Shown: piece by piece, positions 5,629-10,604 of the stretch | How the letters are laid out: each line of letters starts with the position of its first letter | Numbering within the stretch: position 1 is the stretch's first letter | Assembly (NCBI GenBank): GCA_945928335.1 | Contig: CAMENK010000018.1 | Location: forward strand, 1 to 10,604 | Direction of reading: 5' to 3' | From: an uncultured Bacillota bacterium | GTDB taxonomy: Bacteria; Bacillota_I; Bacilli_A; RF39; UBA660 | Length of the DNA: 10,604 bases | Notes under the pieces: generated by a model | Databases searched by the model: none | The model's input: the letters and a program-made list of their open reading frames with translations, nothing else | What the model was told of the DNA's origin: nothing | Translations under genes and position numbers: made by a program

Positions 5629-5637
5629 CTACTTACC
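5611..5637 (-). terminator. intrinsic terminator of secG
   Basis: A 7-bp stem with one G-U pair (5631-5637 with 5619-5625) and a 5-nt loop, followed on the minus strand by six T residues (5613-5618) and more T-rich sequence. The stem starts one base after the secG stop codon. It separates secG from the rnr promoter. Confidence 0.7.
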
Positions 5638-5638
5638 T

Positions 5639-5851
5639 TTATATACTTAGATATAATGAAATTGCTATAAATAAGAATCCCATTATAAATGTTAATCTAG
5701 TTATAAATTTTTCTGCTCCTCTTTCTTTCATTTGACCCATTAACAAATTATTACCACCTGTAATTATTTGCCCAGCATCACTAGCTTTGTTACTTTGTAA
5801 TAAAACTAAAGCTATTAAAAGAACTGCAACTATTATTAATACTATTTCCAT
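5639..5851 (-). CDS. secG: preprotein translocase subunit SecG
   Basis: Small membrane subunit of the SecYEG channel that assists SecA-driven protein export. At 70 aa it has two membrane helices (about 3-20 and 50-69). Between them lies the cytoplasmic family loop: LLQSNKASDAGQIITGGNN and then RGAEKFITRLT, the conserved end of the loop before helix 2. The start ATG is preceded by GAGGG 7 nt upstream. It lies directly upstream of rnr, as in many Firmicutes. It is separated from rnr by a terminator and from trxA by a candidate promoter, so it is probably monocistronic with some read-through. Confidence 0.95.
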   Translation of the reverse strand: MEIVLIIVAVLLIALVLLQSNKASDAGQIITGGNNLLMGQMKERGAEKFITRLTFIMGFLFIAISLYLSI

Positions 5852-5867
5852 TTTCCATCCCTCATAA

Positions 5868-5894
5868 ATATTTTAATACATTTTATTAAAATAT
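5868..5894. repeat. 11-bp inverted repeat made only of A and T, upstream of secG
   Basis: Perfect 11-bp arms (5868-5878 and 5884-5894) with a 5-nt gap and no G-C pair. It lies 9 bp before the GAGGG Shine-Dalgarno of secG and overlaps the candidate -10. With no G-C pairs and no T-run on either strand it is unlikely to terminate strongly. It may be an operator or a leader hairpin. Confidence 0.5.
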
Positions 5895-5916
5895 ACAAGT
5901 ATTAATTTAGCGACAA
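5888..5916 (-). promoter_or_regulatory. candidate promoter of secG
   Basis: TTGTCG (5911-5916) and TATTTT (5888-5893) with a 17-bp spacer. Each box matches consensus at four of six positions. The spacing is ideal and it is the best match in the trxA-secG gap. The -10 lies within the inverted repeat at 5868-5894. Confidence 0.4.
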
Positions 5917-5934
5917 ATCTTATTAAATATCATA

Positions 5935-6243
5935 TTATTTCAATGATTTTACTTCACTTATTTTTTCTTCTAACATACTTTTATCAATAAATCCTACACT
6001 ACTAAAGATTTCTTTTCCATCTTTGAAAAATATTAAATGAGGTATACTCATTATTCTAAATCTATTAGCTAAATCAGAATATTCATCAACATTAACTTTT
6101 AATATTTTAATATCATTATCATCAATAGTTTCCAAAACAGACCCTAACATTTTACATGGGCCACACCAATCAGCATAAAAATCTACTAAAGTAATTCCAC
6201 TTTTAACTAACTCATCAAAATTTTCACCTTTATAATAAGTCAT
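5935..6243 (-). CDS. trxA: thioredoxin
   Basis: Cytoplasmic disulfide reductase that is recharged by thioredoxin reductase and reduces client proteins. The 102-aa length is that of a single thioredoxin fold. The active site WCGPC is at residues 26-30, inside VDFYADWCGPCKML. The cis-proline is Pro68 in SIPHLIFFKDGK, where most thioredoxins have IPT, so His69 replaces the common Thr. The start codon overlaps the cvpA stop by one base (TAATG), with GGAGGA just upstream, so it is translationally coupled to cvpA. In B. subtilis cvpA and trxA are also near each other but separated by polX and mutS2, which are absent here. It could be a thioredoxin-like paralogue rather than the main thioredoxin. 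Confidence 0.93.
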   Translation of the reverse strand: MTYYKGENFDELVKSGITLVDFYADWCGPCKMLGSVLETIDDNDIKILKVNVDEYSDLANRFRIMSIPHLIFFKDGKEIFSSVGFIDKSMLEEKISEVKSLK

Positions 6244-6851
6244 TATTCTCCTCCTAATAATTTATTTTTATTTTCTTCTGTTAATATTTTATTATTAACC
6301 ATATCGTTTAAACTTTGGCTTATATCTTTATTATTATAAACATCCTTAATTAAATTCCAAGTAGACTTTGCTACACTACCCACTAAAGGTGTTTTTTCTA
6401 AGATAGCATTATATAATTTAGATTGATTTAAATAACTAATATTAAATATGCTTAAAATAAACACAACTGCAAATAAGAAAATATAAGTTTTAATTAATCC
6501 AAATACAGCACCTATAACTCTAGATATAAATCCTAATACTATAGTTGCATCAAATACTTTTTCAATTACATTAGTAACTTTTAGTAATACTTCATATATA
6601 AGCCCAAATACTATTAGTAATAAAATAAATGAAATTATTGTATAAATTAAAACTGATATTGCAGCATTTCCTCCTATAACTGGCAAAACTGATATTAAGA
6701 AATTTGCTAAAGAACTTTTTAACATCCAAGCTAATATAAATACTAGTAAACTTCCAAAGAATCCTACAAAACTTCCTAAAGCACCCTTTCTAACACCATC
6801 TAATATACCTATAATCAAAATAATAATTATAATTGCGTCTACTAATCCCAT
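6243..6851 (-). CDS. cvpA: CvpA family membrane protein
   Basis: Integral membrane protein of the CvpA (colicin V production) family, whose biochemical role is not well settled. The N-terminus VDAIIIIILIIGILDGVRKGALGSFVGFFGSL carries the family pattern of a helix, a short polar turn with G-x-x-x-G, and another helix. Four membrane segments are visible, at about 3-18, 28-44, 63-90 and 105-136. A soluble C-terminal tail of about 65 residues ends in NKLLGGE. The length of 202 aa is normal. AAAGGAGG lies 7 nt before the ATG. It is first in a two-gene unit with trxA and diverges from rnhC. Confidence 0.9.
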   Translation of the reverse strand: MGLVDAIIIIILIIGILDGVRKGALGSFVGFFGSLLVFILAWMLKSSLANFLISVLPVIGGNAAISVLIYTIISFILLLIVFGLIYEVLLKVTNVIEKVFDATIVLGFISRVIGAVFGLIKTYIFLFAVVFILSIFNISYLNQSKLYNAILEKTPLVGSVAKSTWNLIKDVYNNKDISQSLNDMVNNKILTEENKNKLLGGE

Positions 6852-6951
6852 AATATTTCCTCCTTTAATTATATTATTTCCTAAGTAAATTATAATATAA
6901 TTAAATGGAAAAATAAATATTTTTATGATAAAATCTTTATAGGTGACATAT
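6852..6951. promoter_or_regulatory. divergent promoter region cvpA / rnhC
   Basis: Very AT-rich 100 bp. For rnhC (plus) the best signal is an extended -10, TG plus one base plus TAAAAT (6926-6934), with only a weak -35 (TGGAAA, 6906-6911, 17 bp away). The start would fall close to the Shine-Dalgarno AGGTGA (6941-6946). For cvpA (minus) a perfect TATAAT lies at 6889-6894 with a poor -35 (TTTATT, 6912-6917). The two promoters face away from each other within about 30 bp and could interfere with one another. Confidence 0.5.
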
Positions 6952-7869
6952 ATGACTATAGTTTTTAAAGTAAGTGATAATATTAAAGAAAAAATGATTG
7001 AATATTATCAAGACAAAAGAAAAGAAAAAACTCCACCTTATGCAATATTTCAAGCAGTAGAAGCAGATACAGTTATTACTTTATATGAAAGTGGTAAAGT
7101 TATGTTTCAAGGTATAAGTGCTGATATAGACGCTAATATGTGGAGAGATTTAGAAAAACATTATAATAATATAGATGTAGATACTAGAAGTACAGAAGAA
7201 AAGAAAAAAGATTCTATAGATAAAACCAACTATTTCTATAGTGCGATTGGAAGTGATGAAGTTGGTACAGGAGATTATTTCTTTCCTATAGTTGTAACTG
7301 CATGTTTTATGGATAAAAGTAATATTAAATTTTTAGAAAGTTTAGGTGTACATGATTCCAAAAAATTAACCGATGAAAAAATTAAAAGATGTGCTCCAAT
7401 GATTATTAAAAAAATACCTTATGAATCATTAGTTCTTACAAATAAAGAATATAATGAATATCACTCAAAAGGATATAACATGAATAAAATTAAAGCAATC
7501 ATGCATAATAAAGTTTTATATAAAATGAAAAATAAGGGATACAACTATGATAAAATTATTGTAGATCAATTTGCTTTACCAGGAGTTTATTATAACTATT
7601 TAAAAGAAGCTACTAACAAAGTTACTGGAATTACATTTATGACAAAAGCAGAAGATAAAAATTTAAGTGTTGCTTGTGCTTCAATTATAAGTAGATATGT
7701 TTTCTTAAATGAAAAGAAAAAATTAGAAGAAAAACTAGGCTTAGAAATTCCACTAGGCGCTGGTGTAAAAGTTGATGAAGTAGGAAAAGAAATAGTTAAA
7801 AAATACGGAAAAGATATACTAAATGAAATAGCTAAAATAAGTTTTAAAAATACAGAAAGAATATTATAA
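6952..7869 (+). CDS. rnhC: ribonuclease HIII
   Basis: Cuts the RNA strand of RNA-DNA hybrids such as R-loops and primers. The N-terminal TATA-binding-protein-like substrate domain (about 1-75, with TPPYAIFQAVEADTVITLYESGKVMFQG) is the hallmark of HIII. The catalytic domain begins at about 95 with GSDEVGTGDYFFP, where Asp102 and Glu103 start the DEDE site. Asp205 lies in IIVDQFALP, and the last acidic residue is in KAEDKNLSVACASIISRY. At 305 aa it is full length. ATG at 6952 is preferred, with AGGTGA 5 nt upstream; the GTG three codons earlier lies inside that Shine-Dalgarno. It is the only plus-strand gene in the window and converges on mutS. Confidence 0.96.
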   Translation: MTIVFKVSDNIKEKMIEYYQDKRKEKTPPYAIFQAVEADTVITLYESGKVMFQGISADIDANMWRDLEKHYNNIDVDTRSTEEKKKDSIDKTNYFYSAIGSDEVGTGDYFFPIVVTACFMDKSNIKFLESLGVHDSKKLTDEKIKRCAPMIIKKIPYESLVLTNKEYNEYHSKGYNMNKIKAIMHNKVLYKMKNKGYNYDKIIVDQFALPGVYYNYLKEATNKVTGITFMTKAEDKNLSVACASIISRYVFLNEKKKLEEKLGLEIPLGAGVKVDEVGKEIVKKYGKDILNEIAKISFKNTERIL

Positions 7870-7898
7870 AGACTGTTAAGATTTTCTTAACAGTCTTT
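7868..7898. terminator. bidirectional terminator between rnhC and mutS
   Basis: A perfect 14-bp inverted repeat (7868-7881 with 7885-7898) with a 3-nt loop. The rnhC stop codon (7867-7869) enters the stem, and mutS ends at 7903 on the other strand. Both strands have T-rich sequence after the stem, although the runs are short. It serves both convergent genes. Confidence 0.85.
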
Positions 7899-7902
7899 AA
7901 TT

Positions 7903-10425
7903 TCACTCTAATCTTTTTAATTCATCCAATATTTTAAGTGCTTCCATAGGTGTTACTTCTAATGGATTTATATTTCTTAAATAATCTCTTAATTTATCTT
8001 CATTATTAGTTGTTAAATCTAATTCAAATTGCTTTACATGAGTTTTTTCTTCCTTAGAATTTTCATACATATTAAGTAGTTTTTCAGCTTCACTAATAAC
8101 TTCTTTAGGAAGATCAGCAAGCTTAGCAACATTTATACCATAACTTTTATCAACCGCACCATCCATTACTTTATGTAAAAATACAACATCTCCATTAGTT
8201 TCTTCTACTCTAACATGAACATTCTTAATACCAGGAGTATATTCACTCATTTTAGTTAATTCATGATAATGAGTACTAAACATAGTTTTACAATTTAAAT
8301 GCTTAGAAATATATGTAATAATACTTCCAGCTAAACTCATACCATCATAAGTACTAGTTCCTCTTCCTAATTCATCAAATAATATTAGACTATTCTTAGT
8401 AGCATTTTTAAGTGCATAAGCACTTTCTTTCATTTCAACCATAAAAGTACTTTCACCACCAACTAAATCATCAGAAGCACCTATTCTAGTAAATATCTTA
8501 TCAAAAATAGGTAAATCTGCCTCACTAGCGGGAACAAATGAACCAATCTGATTAAGTATAACTATAATTGCTAAACATCTCATATAAGTACTTTTACCAC
8601 TCATATTAGGTCCAGTAATCATAAGTATATCAGTATTATTATCCATTATAATATCATTACTAACATAATCATCTTTTATAACCTTCTCAACAACTGGATG
8701 TTTAGCATCAATAATTCTAACATTATGTTCATCATTTATATGAGGTCTAACAAAGTTACACTCTTCACTAACAGTACTTAAACTTTGCATAACATCATAA
8801 TAACTTATCATTTTACTTACTTCTTGTAAATCAGGAATATAATCTTTTACTTTATCCTTTATTTCATTAAATAAATCATATTCTAAAGATTTAATTTTTT
8901 CTTCTGCATTAAGAATCATATCTTCTTTTTCTTTAAGAAGAGGTGTTATATATCTTTCCCCAGTACTTAAAGTTTGCTTTCTTATATAACCATATTCTTC
9001 TTTAACATCTTTTATTTGCCCCTTACTAATTTCAATATAATACCCAAAAACTTTATTATACCCAACTTTTAAATTCTTAATTCCAGTTCTACTCTTTTCT
9101 TCAGCTTCAAACTTATTTATAAAATCCTTACCATTTTTTCTAATACTTCTAAGTTCATCTAATTCATCACTATAACCTTCTCTTATTACATTACCTTCTT
9201 TAATAGTAACAGGAGCATCTAAATCAATTGACTCTTCTAATAAATTATAAAGTTCTTCAAAAGTCTTTAAAAGAGGTAACCCTAAACTACTTAAAACATT
9301 ATTTATATCAGGAATTACTTTAACACTATTTTTAAGTTGCAATAAATCTCTACCATTTAAATTAGAAATAACTACTTTTCCTACAAGTCTCTCTAAATCA
9401 TATATTTCATACAAATATTCTTTTAATTCACTTTTAAGTAAAAATTCTTTATTTAATAAATCTATTAAATCATGTCTCTTAGTAATTTCTTCTTTACTAA
9501 TACTAGGCATTAAAATAAATTCTTTTAAAAGTCTAGCCCCCATACTAGTTTTAGTCTTATCTAAAAGCCATAATAAACTATAAGTTCTATCTTTAGTTCT
9601 TAAAGTTTCTACTAATTCAAGATTTCTAATCGTCTCTTTATTTAAACTTAAATAAGAAGATGAATCTACATACTCTGCCTTCATTAAATGACTCATTTCT
9701 TTCTTTTGATTAAATGTAATATAAGAAATAAGTCTTAAAGTATTATCTATAAGTTTAGGATCATTTAAATGACTTACTTTATCTTTAGGTGTATTTGAAT
9801 AATCTTTATCATATATACTAACAAAAATATTATAATTATTTTTTAATAAATATAATAATTCTTTATCAAAATTTTCATCAACTACTACTTCTTTAATTTG
9901 TAAATTAACTAATTCACTTATAAGTTTTTCTTTATCATATCCTATATAAGTTACACATAATTTACCACTTAATAAATCTAAATAACTTAAAGCATAAATA
10001 TATTTATAATCAGTAATACTAGCTACATAATTATAACTCTTCTCATCTAAACTTTCAGAACTAGTTAAAGTACCCTTACTTACTATTTGTATAACTTCTC
10101 TTTTAACTATACCTTTAGCTTGTTTAGGATCTTCCATTTGTTCACATATTGCTACTTTATAACCTTTATCTATTAGTTTATTTAAATATACATCAAGTGC
10201 ATGGTGAGGTACTCCACACATTGGAACTCTTTCACTAAGTCCTGCATTTTTACCAGTTAAAGTTAATTCTAATTCATGTGATGCAGTTAATGCATCTTCA
10301 AAAAATAATTCATAAAAATCCCCTAATCTATAAAAAAGTAAAACATCTTTATAATCTAATTTAGTCTTAACATATTCTTTCATCATTGGACTCAATTGAT
10401 TAATATCTACATCACTTAACTTCAT
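7903..10425 (-). CDS. mutS: DNA mismatch repair protein MutS
   Basis: Recognises mismatches and small loops in new DNA and starts repair through an ATP-driven sliding clamp. The mismatch-binding domain has GDFYELFFEDA with the Phe-Tyr-Glu wedge at 37-39. Connector, lever and clamp domains follow. The ATPase has Walker A GPNMSGKST (605-613), Walker B LILFDELGRGTS (Asp684-Glu685) and FSTHYHEL (716-723). Near the end QFELDL (799-804) fits a beta-clamp-binding hexapeptide (inference). The C-terminus has PLEVTPMEALKILDELKRL, typical of Firmicutes. ATG at 10425 follows a weak Shine-Dalgarno (GGAAGTG). An in-frame ATG at 10440 has none and would give 845 instead of 840 aa. It ends in TGA. No mutL follows, because the next gene is rnhC on the other strand. 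Confidence 0.98.
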   Translation of the reverse strand: MKLSDVDINQLSPMMKEYVKTKLDYKDVLLFYRLGDFYELFFEDALTASHELELTLTGKNAGLSERVPMCGVPHHALDVYLNKLIDKGYKVAICEQMEDPKQAKGIVKREVIQIVSKGTLTSSESLDEKSYNYVASITDYKYIYALSYLDLLSGKLCVTYIGYDKEKLISELVNLQIKEVVVDENFDKELLYLLKNNYNIFVSIYDKDYSNTPKDKVSHLNDPKLIDNTLRLISYITFNQKKEMSHLMKAEYVDSSSYLSLNKETIRNLELVETLRTKDRTYSLLWLLDKTKTSMGARLLKEFILMPSISKEEITKRHDLIDLLNKEFLLKSELKEYLYEIYDLERLVGKVVISNLNGRDLLQLKNSVKVIPDINNVLSSLGLPLLKTFEELYNLLEESIDLDAPVTIKEGNVIREGYSDELDELRSIRKNGKDFINKFEAEEKSRTGIKNLKVGYNKVFGYYIEISKGQIKDVKEEYGYIRKQTLSTGERYITPLLKEKEDMILNAEEKIKSLEYDLFNEIKDKVKDYIPDLQEVSKMISYYDVMQSLSTVSEECNFVRPHINDEHNVRIIDAKHPVVEKVIKDDYVSNDIIMDNNTDILMITGPNMSGKSTYMRCLAIIVILNQIGSFVPASEADLPIFDKIFTRIGASDDLVGGESTFMVEMKESAYALKNATKNSLILFDELGRGTSTYDGMSLAGSIITYISKHLNCKTMFSTHYHELTKMSEYTPGIKNVHVRVEETNGDVVFLHKVMDGAVDKSYGINVAKLADLPKEVISEAEKLLNMYENSKEEKTHVKQFELDLTTNNEDKLRDYLRNINPLEVTPMEALKILDELKRLE

Positions 10426-10445
10426 ATAATTCACTTCCATTAAAT

Positions 10446-10475
10446 ATTTTACTATAATCTACTATTTTTTTCCAA
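10446..10475 (-). promoter_or_regulatory. candidate promoter of mutS
   Basis: TTGGAA (10470-10475) and TAAAAT (10446-10451) with an 18-bp spacer, located between the upstream gene's terminator and mutS. The start would fall close to the ATG at 10440, which supports the internal ATG at 10425 as the real start. An alternative -10, TATAGT, overlaps it. Confidence 0.4.
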
Positions 10476-10477
10476 CT

Positions 10478-10504
10478 AAAAACCCAAAATTAATAATTTT
10501 AGGT
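10478..10504 (-). terminator. intrinsic terminator of the gene upstream of mutS
   Basis: A 10-bp stem with one G-U pair (10495-10504 with 10482-10491) and a 3-nt loop, followed on the minus strand by TTTTTAG. It lies 25 nt after the stop of the partial membrane-protein gene and makes mutS independent of it. Confidence 0.75.
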
Positions 10505-10529
10505 CTGTAGTTTTTAAATATTAAATTAT

Positions 10530-10604
10530 TTACATCCAAACACCATAGTAAATAGCACTCATACCTAATAAGAAACCAACAATCCAAAATAATTTTACTA
10601 TATC
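10530..10604 (-). CDS. C-terminal 24 codons of a small membrane protein (partial)
   Basis: An open frame enters from the right edge and ends in TAA at 10530-10532. The 24 visible residues run from DIVKLFWIVGFLLG to MSAIYYGVWM. They form one hydrophobic helix ending almost at the C-terminus, so this is probably the last membrane segment of an integral membrane protein. The terminator at 10478-10504 supports a real gene end here. The family cannot be told from this fragment. Confidence 0.55.
   Translation of the reverse strand, partial: DIVKLFWIVGFLLGMSAIYYGVWM

Noticed and set aside
7903..7905. Mycoplasma code (TGA as Trp)
   Set aside because: mutS ends in TGA right at its conserved C-terminus, and Trp residues checked in conserved positions use TGG.
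1..10604. CRISPR array, insertion sequence with terminal repeats, or toxin-antitoxin pair
   Set aside because: I saw no regularly spaced repeats, no transposase and no two-gene toxin-antitoxin arrangement on either strand.

Overview
The window is very AT-rich chromosomal DNA. It looks like a low-GC member of the Bacillota, probably a host-associated Bacilli or Erysipelotrichia lineage close to the Mollicutes (inference). The evidence is the AT bias at synonymous positions, strong Shine-Dalgarno sites (GGAGG), an RNase HIII with its N-terminal domain, and the cluster order secG-rnr-smpB-ssrA, which is classic for Firmicutes. TGA is used as a stop (mutS ends in TGA) and Trp is encoded by TGG, so the standard bacterial code applies. 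The tmRNA tag ends in AFA, an ending known from Mollicutes, rather than the usual LAA.

Layout from right to left, because nearly everything is on the minus strand. The last 24 codons of a small membrane protein end at 10530 and are followed by a terminator. Next is mutS (10425-7903). It converges on rnhC (6952-7869, the only plus-strand gene), with a perfect 14-bp hairpin between them. A short AT-rich divergent promoter region separates rnhC from cvpA-trxA, which overlap by one base. Then come secG, rnr and smpB. The rnr stop directly abuts the smpB start, and ssrA (tmRNA) follows behind a perfect-consensus promoter. After ssrA lie its terminator, a tRNA-Thr(CGT), another terminator, a 90-codon gene of unknown function, and a large serine recombinase at the left edge.

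The housekeeping genes form functional groups. MutS repairs mismatches and RNase HIII removes RNA from DNA. CvpA and thioredoxin share a transcript, and SecG belongs to the Sec translocon. RNase R, SmpB and tmRNA are the three parts of trans-translation and non-stop mRNA decay, encoded next to one another.

The left 2.1 kb is accessory-like. The recombinase is a 625-aa large serine integrase with an unusually long C-terminal extension. Its 5' leader carries a good promoter with tandem TTGACA boxes, a perfect 9-bp hairpin that shows a GGGGG Shine-Dalgarno in its loop, a 9-codon leader peptide (MFKKIFYNY), and a strong intrinsic terminator 12 nt before the recombinase Shine-Dalgarno. This looks like leader-peptide or translation-coupled attenuation controlling an integrase, and it is the most interesting part of the window. 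No attachment site could be identified, because the other end of any element lies outside the window.
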